Shown: positions 1 to 6,710, counted from the stretch's first letter. The stretch: 11,690 bases of DNA from Fimenecus sp045631075 (GCA_045631075.1 JAZQUC010000145.1:1-11690); one strand, 5' to 3'. Notes: a model not told the origin generated them from the sequence alone. Numbers and translations are program-made.

Positions 1-1307
1 CACACCGTACAGATGCTTCAAACCGCTATGAAAAGTGCCTTGACCCTGAAATGACTGTACCTGCTATTGCTCGTTTTGTAAATCTTCTTACAGAGATTGA
101 CCCTGAGGCACAGGTTGTGTCAGCTCTTACTGATGAATATGCTTATAAATACCCAACAGTTACACTTGATTTCGACAAGGCATTCATTGACAAGTACACA
201 GGTATTGAAATTGCAAACGATACTATTGTAAATACTCTTAATTCACTTGGCTTCAAGGCTTCTAACGACGGTGACAACTTCACAGTAGAAGTTCCATCAT
301 GGAGAGCAACAAAGGACGTTACAATCAAGGCTGATATCGTTGAAGAAATCACTCGTATTTACGGTTATGATAACTTTGATATCCATACTGCTTCTGCTCC
401 ACTCTACCCTGTTCGTGCAAAGACAGAAAAGACAGTTGAAGACAGAATCAAGGATATGCTTGTTCACCGTTATTCACTTCACGAGCTTCATTCATATGTA
501 TGGCAGTATTTTGATGAGTACAAGGCTTTAGGTATGGAAATTGAAGAAAATATCAAGCTCCAGAGTGCTACAAATCCTAATATGGAAACAATCCGTAAGT
601 CAATTATTCCAACACAGCTTTGTCAGGTTAAGACAAACACAGGCTATGCTCCTGATTTTGGTGTATTTGAAATCGGAAGAACTGTAAACGGACTTAAAGC
701 AGACGGTATGTGTGACGAAAGAAAGAAGCTTTGCGTTACTCTTTTCAGCAAGACAAAGTCTCTTGAAACACTTTATATTGAGCTTGCAACAATGCTTTCA
801 GTTATTGCTGACAACATTAAGCACAAGGCACTTACATTCACTCCAATGGATGCAACCCTTTCTTATGAGCACCCAAGAAACCTTAACGAAATCTCTTGTG
901 ATGGCGTTAACTTAGGTAAAATCGGTGTTGTTCACCCAACAGTTGCTAAGAAAATCGACAAGAAAGCAGCTATTGTATTTGCTGAAATCGATGTTCCAAT
1001 GTTCTCTGACCTTGCTGACGCAGGTATTCACTATGCAGAGCCTTCAAAATTCCCTAACATGGAAATTGACCTTTCATTCGTAAGTGAAACATTTGCTCCA
1101 ATCGGTAAGGCTATCGAAAATGCAAATTGTCCACTTATCAAGAAGGTTGAAGTGACTGACACTTACCGTGACGAAAACGGCAAGTCAATCACTGTGAGAA
1201 TGACATTCTCAAACCCAGAAAGAACTCTCACAACTGAAGAAGTTATGGAAGTTGCAAACGGTATTATTGATTCACTCGCAAAAGACGGCATCGCACTTAA
1301 ATCATAA
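1..1307 (+). CDS. pheT: Phenylalanyl-tRNA synthetase beta subunit, C-terminal part (5' end outside window)
   Basis: Beta chain of the alpha2-beta2 enzyme that charges tRNA-Phe with phenylalanine in the cytoplasm. The frame is open from base 3, before the first ATG at 51, and the first codons read HRTDASNRYEKCLDPE, the conserved end of the B3/B4 region (family form RRTDAS.RFEKGLDP), so the gene starts upstream. About 434 residues are visible. In order they are: the end of B3/B4; a B5 domain (roughly bases 160-400, ending at VEEITRIYGYDNF); the inactive synthetase-like core (about 430-1010, with the conserved NPN and FEIGR segments); and the C-terminal FDX-ACB anticodon-binding domain (about 1040-1300, PSKFPNMEIDLSFV to GIALKS). 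The C-terminus is complete, with TAA at 1305. A strong terminator follows at once, so this is the last gene of its unit; pheS is probably upstream but not seen. No frameshift or missing block is apparent. Confidence 0.97.
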   Translation, partial: HRTDASNRYEKCLDPEMTVPAIARFVNLLTEIDPEAQVVSALTDEYAYKYPTVTLDFDKAFIDKYTGIEIANDTIVNTLNSLGFKASNDGDNFTVEVPSWRATKDVTIKADIVEEITRIYGYDNFDIHTASAPLYPVRAKTEKTVEDRIKDMLVHRYSLHELHSYVWQYFDEYKALGMEIEENIKLQSATNPNMETIRKSIIPTQLCQVKTNTGYAPDFGVFEIGRTVNGLKADGMCDERKKLCVTLFSKTKSLETLYIELATMLSVIADNIKHKALTFTPMDATLSYEHPRNLNEISCDGVNLGKIGVVHPTVAKKIDKKAAIVFAEIDVPMFSDLADAGIHYAEPSKFPNMEIDLSFVSETFAPIGKAIENANCPLIKKVEVTDTYRDENGKSITVRMTFSNPERTLTTEEVMEVANGIIDSLAKDGIALKS

Positions 1308-1310
1308 ACA

Positions 1311-1336
1311 AAAGCACCCACTACGGGTGCTTTTTT
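1311..1336 (+). terminator. Rho-independent terminator of pheT
   Basis: Perfect stem AAGCACCC/GGGTGCTT with loop ACTAC, running into six T residues. It begins three bases after the pheT stop codon and ends that transcript. Confidence 0.93.
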
Positions 1337-1354
1337 AATGCAGAATTGATGTTT

Positions 1355-1541
1355 TAAATTATAATTTATCGGGATGATTGATTATTAATATCGACCATAA
1401 ATGTAGGGGCGGATGCCCTCATCCGCCCGCAATAAATAAATGGTACGCTTTGGAACGGGACGATGTGGGCATCGTCCCCTACATACATAACCATATTGGT
1501 TTTGTTTTATAATCGCGTCGCAGACCCGACGTTCTGCACTT
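1355..1541 (+). repeat. Composite intergenic repeat, copy A
   Basis: Fills most of the gap between the convergent pheT and radical SAM genes. In order: the AAATTATAATTT palindrome edge followed by GGGATGATTGATTATTAA (1355-1388); a REPIN-like double hairpin (1402-1483, listed separately); a CCATATTGG segment (about 1491-1500); and a segment near 1510-1540 ending GACGTTCTGCAC. The same order of modules recurs at 6446-6710 on this strand and, reverse-complemented, around 8099-8180. No coding signal is seen here. Confidence 0.85.
1402..1483. repeat. REPIN-like double-hairpin element, copy A (82 bp)
   Basis: Bounded by TGTAGGGG and CCCCTACA. It contains two hairpins: left stem GGGCGGATG/CATCCGCCC with loop CCCT, right stem GGGACGATG/CATCGTCCC with loop TGGG. 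An A/T-rich linker ending TTTGGAAC joins them. Read inward from each end, the two arms are variants of one sequence (TGTAGGGG, two or three variable bases, then GATGCCC.CATC), the layout of a REPIN (two REP arms in inverted orientation). It is nearly identical to 8497-8578 and to the left part of 6492-6636. Confidence 0.85.
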
Positions 1542-1561
1542 CCCCTATAAACTCTCAATTC

Positions 1562-1592
1562 ACAAAAATAAAAGGGTGAATGTGTATCACCC
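1562..1592 (-). terminator. Probable terminator of the radical SAM gene, built from a repeat arm
   Basis: On the minus strand the stem GGGTGA/TCACCC (loop TACACAT) is followed by TTTTATTTTT, and it begins directly after the TAA stop at 1593-1595. It resembles the palindrome at 3576-3599, which lies just beyond the carrier gene, so it appears to be a repeat arm used as a terminator. Confidence 0.65.
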
Positions 1593-3245
1593 TTACGATA
1601 AAATTTCATTAATATTATAAAACTTGCCTTCATATCTGTTATGAAGGTTTTTTGTTTGTGTCTGATTAACTGCAAACACCTGATTTGTGGAATAAAGAAT
1701 TGCAATTTTAATATTTTTATCCACATTTTCAATGAAATGCTTTTTGATTTGTTTATACAGAATGTCTTTTCTTTTGAAAATTTCAGGAATTTGCACCGAC
1801 GAGCTGGAAGAAAGCAAATCGCAAAGAATTTTCTCTCTTAAAATTTCCTTGTTGCATTTGCACTCAAAGAAAGCATAAAGCTTTTCGGCATAATCTGAAA
1901 GTCGCATTTTATTTCCGTCAACTGCGTTACCGAAATCATTGAAAAGGTCAAATGGTGAAATGCCAATTTCATCTATGAGATATTCAAGAGTAAAGAGAAA
2001 ACGACCGCTGTTATACAGCCTGTCAACTGCATCTTCACAATTTTTGAGCATCCTTATTTCATCATTTGAAAGCCAGGGAGTTGATGTGACCTCATACGGT
2101 GGCGAGTCCGTGAATGTACAAGGATATTTTTCACTGTTTTCACGCATATCTGCACCATAAAGAAGCTTTAAAAATCCCATCTGGAGCATATGGGCTTTAA
2201 GTGAATAGCCGATATTAAAGCTGTTTTTAAAGCTTTCAAGGTCTTCACCCGTAAGCCCTGCAATAAGGTCAATGTGAATATGCATATTGTTAAGGCTTAT
2301 AAGCTTTTTGATGTTTTCTATAAGCTTTTTCGTGTCAGTTTTTCGGTTAATTGCCTTTAATGTTTCTTCATTAAAGGACTGCATACCGATTTCAAGCTGA
2401 ACTGCACCCTTTGGCATTGTGGAGAGTATTTCAAGGGTGCTTTCCTTTAATATATCCCCTGCTATTTCAAAGTGGAAGCAGACATTTTGTGGAATGTTTT
2501 TTCCGTAATTTTCCTTGATAAAGGTAAGAATTTCGTTTGCTCGTTTTGGGTTGGCATTGAATGTTCTGTCAACAAATTTTACTGTCTGTGTGCCACTGTT
2601 AGCGAGTTTTATTATATCGCTTTTTACTTTTTCCAACTCAAAAAATCGAAGTGGTGAGCATCTGCCTGAAAGACAGAAGGCACAACGGTAAGGACAACCA
2701 CGACTTGTTTCAATATATGAAATTCTACCGTTTAAATTCTCAAAAAATTCATCAGTAAACGGTGATGGTGGTGTGTCTGTGTATTCCTTTTCAGGAACTG
2801 TGATGATTTCACCATTTTTACGATATGTAAGACCTGATACAGACGATAAATCACCATTAATATTATCGAGAAAATCAGGAAAGGTCCATTCACCTTCACC
2901 TGAAAGCACAAAGTCAATAAAATCATATTTCATCAAAACATCTTTTTGACGATACGCTACTTCAGGACCACCAAGCACAATTTTGCAGTTGTGATTTTCC
3001 TTAATAATACGACAGATTTCAAGTGTTTTTGTAACATTCCAGATATAAGTTGAAAAGGAAACAACGGAAGGCTTTTCAGCTATGATTTTATGAGCAAAAT
3101 CCGTAATATCACCATTGATTGTGCTTTCCATAACAGAAATGTCATATGCGTTATCTGAAAATTCACGGACTCCCGCCAAAAGACACCAAGGAGAAAGTGA
3201 AGCGTGAACATATTTTGAATTAAGACAAGAAATAATAACCTTCAT
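1593..3245 (-). CDS. B12-binding domain radical SAM protein (DUF4080-type C-terminus)
   Basis: Predicted cytoplasmic [4Fe-4S] enzyme that cleaves S-adenosylmethionine to make a radical; substrate unknown. The 550 residues show: an N-terminal cobalamin-binding-like Rossmann region (about 1-130, with VVSFSTYIWN and KIVLGGPEVAYR, then SGEGEWTFP); a radical SAM core (about 170-380) with the cluster motif CPYRCAFC (Cys184, Cys188, Cys191) preceded by YIETSRG; and a C-terminal region of about 160 residues that, from memory, matches the DUF4080 extension of this family. The classic DXHXXG cobalamin ligand motif is not evident, so B12 may not bind, as in many homologues. The start is supported by AAAGGAGA five bases upstream (3251-3258). 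The gene is monocistronic, with repeat-filled gaps on both sides; nothing nearby suggests a substrate. A methylthiotransferase is less likely because no TRAM or MTTase N-terminal domain is seen. Confidence 0.9.
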   Translation of the reverse strand: MKVIISCLNSKYVHASLSPWCLLAGVREFSDNAYDISVMESTINGDITDFAHKIIAEKPSVVSFSTYIWNVTKTLEICRIIKENHNCKIVLGGPEVAYRQKDVLMKYDFIDFVLSGEGEWTFPDFLDNINGDLSSVSGLTYRKNGEIITVPEKEYTDTPPSPFTDEFFENLNGRISYIETSRGCPYRCAFCLSGRCSPLRFFELEKVKSDIIKLANSGTQTVKFVDRTFNANPKRANEILTFIKENYGKNIPQNVCFHFEIAGDILKESTLEILSTMPKGAVQLEIGMQSFNEETLKAINRKTDTKKLIENIKKLISLNNMHIHIDLIAGLTGEDLESFKNSFNIGYSLKAHMLQMGFLKLLYGADMRENSEKYPCTFTDSPPYEVTSTPWLSNDEIRMLKNCEDAVDRLYNSGRFLFTLEYLIDEIGISPFDLFNDFGNAVDGNKMRLSDYAEKLYAFFECKCNKEILREKILCDLLSSSSSVQIPEIFKRKDILYKQIKKHFIENVDKNIKIAILYSTNQVFAVNQTQTKNLHNRYEGKFYNINEILS

Positions 3246-3275
3246 ATTTTTCTCCTTTCTGGATTGGTATGGTAA

Positions 3276-3303
3276 ATTATAATTTGTCGGGCCCCTCAGT
3301 CAC
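3276..3303 (-). promoter_or_regulatory. Possible promoter of the radical SAM gene, inside a repeat edge
   Basis: On the minus strand a TATAAT -10 box (3276-3281) lies in the palindrome AAATTATAATTT. GTGACT (3298-3303) stands 16 bases upstream as a weak -35. Transcription would start about 25 bases before the ATG, just ahead of the ribosome binding site. Both boxes belong to repeat modules that also occur elsewhere in the window. Confidence 0.35.
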
Positions 3304-3458
3304 CTTACGGTGACAGCTCATTACTCGCCTGTCGGCTCAGACAGCGCTAATTCGGCATCCACTGGATGCCCGCGCCCCATCAAGTGGGGAGCCTATGTTG
3401 GCCTTCCCCCCTTGAGGGGAAGGTGGCACGAGCAAAGCGAGTGACGGAAGGGGGGGTG
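3291..3458. repeat. Multi-hairpin dispersed element (about 168 bp)
   Basis: A chain of hairpins bounded by imperfect inverted ends (CCCCTCAGTCAC against GTGACGGAAGGGGG). In order: GTCACC-TTAC-GGTGAC (3299-3314); CTGTC/GACAG (3329-3342); GGCATCC-ACT-GGATGCC (3354-3370); CCCCA/TGGGG (3375-3389); and CCTTCCCC/GGGGAAGG (3402-3423). It then ends GGCACGAGCAAAGCGAGTGACGG in two overlapping blocks. It resembles, from memory, a repeat common in gut Clostridia. It has much higher GC than the flanking genes, and no credible reading frame. Confidence 0.8.
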
Positions 3459-3511
3459 CAATCGCAACGCAGTTCCGACGTTCTGCACTCTGCACTTTGC
3501 GTTCTGCACTG
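3457..3511 (+). repeat. TTCTGCA-rich repeat segment, copy B
   Basis: Reads GCAATCGCAACGCAG, then TTCCGACGTTCTGCAC, then further TCTGCAC-type units. The same segment is found near 1510-1541 and 6655-6690, and reverse-complemented near 8134-8152. It is the right-hand module of the composite repeat. Confidence 0.75.
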
Positions 3512-3516
3512 ATAAT

Positions 3517-3544
3517 GCAGGCGTGGAAGCCTGCCACTACGCGA
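3517..3544. repeat. Single hairpin arm GCAGGC/GCCTGC, copy 1
   Basis: Stem GCAGGC (3517-3522) and GCCTGC (3529-3534), loop GTGGAA, followed by CACTACGCGA. All 28 bases are identical to 8635-8662. Read in reverse it begins with GTAGTGGC, resembling the GTAGGGGC start of the double-hairpin arms. Confidence 0.8.
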
Positions 3545-3575
3545 ACATCCCAATAAACTCCAATTTGTAATGATA

Positions 3576-3599
3576 AAGGGTGATTCGTGAATCACCCTT
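3576..3599 (-). terminator. Hairpin downstream of the carrier gene, probable weak terminator (repeat arm)
   Basis: Eleven-base perfect inverted repeat AAGGGTGATTC/GAATCACCCTT separated by GT. It lies about 38 bases past the stop of the minus-strand carrier gene. The following minus-strand bases, TTTATCATTAC, are only moderately T-rich, so termination may be partial. It is related to the hairpin at 1574-1592. Confidence 0.5.
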
Positions 3600-3602
3600 A
3601 CA

Positions 3603-3634
3603 ATTCTGCATTTTGAATTCTGCATTTTGCATTT
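3603..3634. repeat. TTCTGCATTTTGAATTCTGC-type short repeat, copy 1
   Basis: Tandem variants of TTCTGCATT around a central GAATTC. Close copies are at 6678-6710 and, reverse-complemented, at 8099-8131. It abuts the stop codon of the carrier gene. Confidence 0.8.
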
Positions 3635-3636
3635 AA

Positions 3637-5037
3637 TTAATATCCTATTGCTAATCCGATTAAAAGCAATACGCTTGTCACAGCAAGGATGCTCACCTGA
3701 ATTTTAAGTGACCATTTAAGCCATTTCACATAGCTTACGCCAACCATACCAAGACTTATAAGAAGTACAGGGTTTGTTGGGTAAAGCACATTTGAGAAAC
3801 CGTCACCAAATGCAAATGCCACAACGGAAAGTTGTGATGAAATGTCGAAAATCTGTGCAAGTGGCACGATTAACGGCATAAGCAAGAATGCCTTTGCTGA
3901 ACCTGAACTGATAAAGAAATTAAGTCCCAATACAATAAGATAAATGAAAATAATCACTGCTTCTTTTGGAAGAGTCTGGGCAATTCCCACTGCTGCGTGA
4001 AGAAGTGAATCGAGAATTTTGCCTTCAACAAGAGTGTATTTGATTGAACTTGCCATTAAAATCATAAATACGGCAGGAAGAACTGTTGTAATTCCGTAAC
4101 CGAAATTTTTAAACATCTCCTTACCGCTCATTCCTGAAATAGCAACAGACGAAACACCTGCCACAAGGAACATAAGGGCAACGATAATCATTGTGTAATC
4201 CTGTAAGAATGTTACGAAAACAGAACTGAGAACAACTAAAATTCCCATTCCAAGGATTGATGCAAATGTGACCAATGCCTTATCCATCTTTTTGTTGTCA
4301 ACAAAATCGTCGTGAACCTCTATCTGTTCAATAGGCTTTGCGATTTTAAGAGCGTGATGCTTTACAAAGAAATGAAGAAGTCCGTAAAGCACTACAAATG
4401 AAACAAGTCTGAACCAGATTCCTGAGAACATAGGAAGTCCTGCAAGTTCCTGTGCAACACCAACAGTAAACGGATTGCATACACCTGATGCAAAACCACA
4501 ACCGACTGCTAAAAGGCTCATTCCAAGACCTGTAAGCTCATCCCAACCAAGTGCCACCGCAAGACCAACAACAATAGGAACTAACGGAACACATTCTTCA
4601 AAAGAACCGATAAACGCACCCATTGACATAAAGAAAAGCATAACAAGTGACAAAAGGTTATATCTGTTCTGACCAAACTTATGCACTATCTTTTTAAGCA
4701 TATATTCCATAATTCCACTTTTATCAAGTGCCGTAAAAATTCCACCGATTACAAGAAGGAATATGATAACTGCAATAATTGCACCGCCACCGTCAGCACC
4801 AAGGACAAGGAAAGGAGAAAGAAGCCATTTTGTAAACGGTACGCCACCCTCAACAAACTTAAAGCTGTCTGTAACAATTGATTCCGTTCCGTTTGCATCA
4901 ACAACTCTTGCGTATTCACCACCTGGAATAATAAATGTTGCTGCATATGTAAGGCACATAAGTGCAAAAATAATCACAATAGCGCCTATAAAGGATTTGG
5001 CACTGATTCCAAGCCCCTTTTTTTCGGTATTTGACAT
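3637..5037 (-). CDS. YfcC-family membrane carrier (C4-dicarboxylate anaerobic carrier DcuC-like)
   Basis: Predicted inner-membrane secondary transporter of 466 residues, the usual length for the family. A short polar N-terminus is followed by about a dozen hydrophobic segments (for example 16-37, 85-104, 127-145, 152-164, 210-226, 257-279, 281-301, 317-331, 359-378, 402-411, 445-465). Family-typical conserved loops are GSFEECVPLVPI (144-155), GFASGVCNPFTVG (181-193), ISSGSAKAFLLMPLIVPL (376-393) and DGFSNVLYPTNPVLL (412-426). Members are annotated as carriers of C4-dicarboxylates or basic amino acids, and the true substrate is often unknown. The start lies four bases after the stop of the upstream M20 peptidase; its GAGG ribosome binding site (5047-5050) is inside that gene's last codons, which points to translational coupling. 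The likely joint role is import or exchange of a peptide-like or acyl-amino-acid compound that the peptidase cleaves. Confidence 0.9.
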   Translation of the reverse strand: MSNTEKKGLGISAKSFIGAIVIIFALMCLTYAATFIIPGGEYARVVDANGTESIVTDSFKFVEGGVPFTKWLLSPFLVLGADGGGAIIAVIIFLLVIGGIFTALDKSGIMEYMLKKIVHKFGQNRYNLLSLVMLFFMSMGAFIGSFEECVPLVPIVVGLAVALGWDELTGLGMSLLAVGCGFASGVCNPFTVGVAQELAGLPMFSGIWFRLVSFVVLYGLLHFFVKHHALKIAKPIEQIEVHDDFVDNKKMDKALVTFASILGMGILVVLSSVFVTFLQDYTMIIVALMFLVAGVSSVAISGMSGKEMFKNFGYGITTVLPAVFMILMASSIKYTLVEGKILDSLLHAAVGIAQTLPKEAVIIFIYLIVLGLNFFISSGSAKAFLLMPLIVPLAQIFDISSQLSVVAFAFGDGFSNVLYPTNPVLLISLGMVGVSYVKWLKWSLKIQVSILAVTSVLLLIGLAIGY

Positions 5038-5041
5038 AAAA

Positions 5042-6364
5042 TTATACCTCTTTAATTACATATTTATAGAAATCAACCGCAGGAGCAAGTGTGTCGATAT
5101 TAACATTTTCATCAATACCGTGAACGCTGCCATACTGCTGATTATCAATCTTGAAAGGAACAAAACGAAGACAGTTGTCACAAACTCTTGTGAAATATCT
5201 GCTGTCACTTGCACCGTTCATAATATACGGCACAGGCTTGTATTCAGGGAAAACAGTATTGACTGCTTTTTCAATAAACTTGAACTGTTCACCGTTGAAA
5301 TCACTTATACCTGATTCCATTCCGTCTTCAATAATTTCTGTTTCAATATCATATTTCTTTGCAAGTGCCGTAATTGCATCAACACTTGACTTTTTGCCCT
5401 GATGATGTGAATAACGCATATTACCCACAACCCATGCTTCCTGTGGAATAACATTTGAGCCGTCACTACCCTTACTCATTGTAAATGCAAGAGTAGTACG
5501 AAGAAGTGCTGCGCCTGATGGTGAAATCATTGGCATTACTTTTTCAAGAACAGGCTTGAATGCCTTAACATTTCCACAAGCCATTTTCATAACACCACTC
5601 ATTGTTGGCGCAAAACGAGAAAGCATTTCCTTGATTGTATCTGACATTTCTACATCAAAGCATTCTGATTTTTCAGCCTCAACCATAAACTTTGCAAGAC
5701 GAACAAGCGGAGTGTTTTTACCAGGTGCAGAAGCGTGACCACCGTTTGACTTTGCCACAAATTTAAGGTCCATATAACCCTTTTCACCAACACCAATCAT
5801 TGCAAATGTACCGTCAGCACCACCAATTGGGTCGTATAAAATCATACCACCTTCATCAAGCACCATATAAAAATCCATATTTCTCTTTTTAAGCTCAAGT
5901 GACATTGCATTACCACATTCGCCACCTGTTTCTTCAGTACATGTTGTAACGAAATATGTATCACGCTTTGGTGTAAAGCCTTCTTTGATAAGCTCTTCAG
6001 CAGCCTGAAGCATCATAGAAAGACCACCCTTTGTATCAAGAGTACCTCTGCCCCATACTCTGCCTTCGGCAATTTCACCTGAAAAAGGTGGATATTTCCA
6101 TTCGCCACTTGCCTCAACAACGTCGTGATGATTCATAAGCATAACAGGCTTTAAGGATGGGTCTGTACCCTTCCATTTAAGTAAAAGGCTACCGTCAAAT
6201 TCTTCACACTCAACTGTATTAAAAAAGTTAGGAAAAGTTTCACGAAGCACCTTGTGAAATTCTAAAAATTTAGTGATATCTTTGTTATCTCTTGATGAAA
6301 TAGTTTCAACCTTAATAAGTTTTGAAAGAATTTCAGCATATTGCATTCCGCGATTGTCGTTCAT
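5042..6364 (-). CDS. M20-family metallopeptidase (carboxypeptidase S / PM20D1-like)
   Basis: Predicted cytoplasmic two-zinc hydrolase acting on dipeptides, N-acyl amino acids or similar amides; no signal peptide is seen. The expected M20 residues are present, numbered from the chosen start: H79 and D81 (NHHDVVEA), D110 (GRGTLDTKGG), catalytic E144 and metal-binding E145 (TEETGGECG), D170 (LDEGG), and a C-terminal His in SVHGIDENV. The dimerisation insert starts near GVGEKGYMDL (191-200), with SNGGHASAP following. An ATG three codons earlier (6371-6373) directly abuts the AGGAG, leaving no spacer, so the ATG at 6362-6364, nine bases from AGGAG, is preferred (440 residues). It is the first gene of an operon with the carrier at 3637-5037. 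The HHDVV and DEGG forms suit the carboxypeptidase S branch, but the substrate cannot be told from sequence. Confidence 0.92.
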   Translation of the reverse strand: MNDNRGMQYAEILSKLIKVETISSRDNKDITKFLEFHKVLRETFPNFFNTVECEEFDGSLLLKWKGTDPSLKPVMLMNHHDVVEASGEWKYPPFSGEIAEGRVWGRGTLDTKGGLSMMLQAAEELIKEGFTPKRDTYFVTTCTEETGGECGNAMSLELKKRNMDFYMVLDEGGMILYDPIGGADGTFAMIGVGEKGYMDLKFVAKSNGGHASAPGKNTPLVRLAKFMVEAEKSECFDVEMSDTIKEMLSRFAPTMSGVMKMACGNVKAFKPVLEKVMPMISPSGAALLRTTLAFTMSKGSDGSNVIPQEAWVVGNMRYSHHQGKKSSVDAITALAKKYDIETEIIEDGMESGISDFNGEQFKFIEKAVNTVFPEYKPVPYIMNGASDSRYFTRVCDNCLRFVPFKIDNQQYGSVHGIDENVNIDTLAPAVDFYKYVIKEV

Positions 6365-6373
6365 TATCCACAT

Positions 6374-6378
6374 CTCCT
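6374..6378 (-). promoter_or_regulatory. Ribosome binding site that decides the M20 peptidase start
   Basis: AGGAG on the minus strand touches the ATG at 6371-6373 but stands nine bases from the in-frame ATG at 6362-6364. Only the latter has a workable spacing. Confidence 0.7.
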
Positions 6379-6393
6379 AAAAAATAATAATAT

Positions 6394-6422
6394 ATTATAT
6401 CACATATTGCACATAAAATAAA
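6394..6422 (-). promoter_or_regulatory. Probable promoter of the M20-carrier operon
   Basis: Minus-strand TATAAT at 6394-6399 with a TG-containing upstream stretch (TGTGATATAAT). A weak -35 (TTTATT, 6417-6422) lies 17 bases away. The leader would be about 20-25 bases long. A second TATAAT, in the repeat palindrome at 6448-6453, is an alternative. Confidence 0.45.
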
Positions 6423-6440
6423 GTAGTTTGTTGGATTTAT

Positions 6441-6677
6441 ATGGTAAATTATAATTTGTAGGGATGATTGATTATTAAAATCGACCATAAATGTAGGGGC
6501 GGATGCCCTCATCCGCCCGCAACAAATAAATGGTACGCTTTGGAACGGGACGATGTGGGGTGCGGGTGTCCGGTGGACACCTCTGCGAAGCAGAAGCACC
6601 GACCGAACCGGCAGGTGAGACTCATCGTCCCCTACAAACCGTATTGATTTTCTTATAATTGCAACGCAGTTCCGACA
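6441..6677 (+). repeat. Composite intergenic repeat, copy C
   Basis: Same order as copy A: AAATTATAATTT edge, GGGATGATTGATTATTAA, TCGACCATAA, a REPIN-like element (6492-6636), a GTATTG segment, then GCAACGCAG and TTCCGACATTCTGC. Bases 6446-6559 differ from copy A by only a few substitutions. It sits between the divergent M20 operon and the secreted-protein gene. Confidence 0.85.
6492..6636. repeat. REPIN-like element, copy C, with a 66-bp module in its right hairpin loop (145 bp)
   Basis: The left arm and linker match copy A. In the right arm the stem GGGACGATG (6547-6555) / CATCGTCCC (6623-6631) is intact, but the four-base loop of copy A is replaced by 67 bases (6556-6622). The extra module folds into GGTGTCC-GGT-GGACACC (6565-6581), TCTGC-GAA-GCAGA (6582-6594) and a CACC/GGTG-closed structure. 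Its reverse complement recurs at 8187-8252 with two differences in 66 bases. Confidence 0.85.
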
Positions 6678-6710
6678 TTCTGCATTCTGAATTCTGCATT
6701 CTGCATTTAC
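6678..6710. repeat. TTCTGCATTCTGAATTCTGC-type short repeat, copy 2
   Basis: Tandem TTCTGCATT variants around GAATTC, close to the copy at 3603-3634. It is followed by CGACAAATTCCAATTTATCG (6712-6731), itself an imperfect palindrome. Confidence 0.8.

Noticed and set aside
1311..1336. Possible attenuator or regulatory hairpin after pheT.
   Set aside because: It follows the stop codon directly and has the plain form of an intrinsic terminator; no leader peptide or T-box features are near.
3246..3290. A riboswitch ahead of the radical SAM gene, such as a cobalamin type.
   Set aside because: The plausible leader is only about 25 bases; the structured DNA further upstream is a dispersed repeat without B12-box features I can recognise.
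3337..3625. Minus-strand open frames of 66 and 81 codons upstream of the radical SAM gene.
   Set aside because: They are translations of the multi-hairpin element and TTCTGCA repeats, in two frames at once, so not genes.
4763..5314. A 183-codon open frame on the plus strand overlapping the carrier and M20 peptidase genes.
   Set aside because: It lies antisense to two genes with strong family motifs, has no ribosome binding site of note, and its translation shows no recognisable domain; it is a shadow frame.
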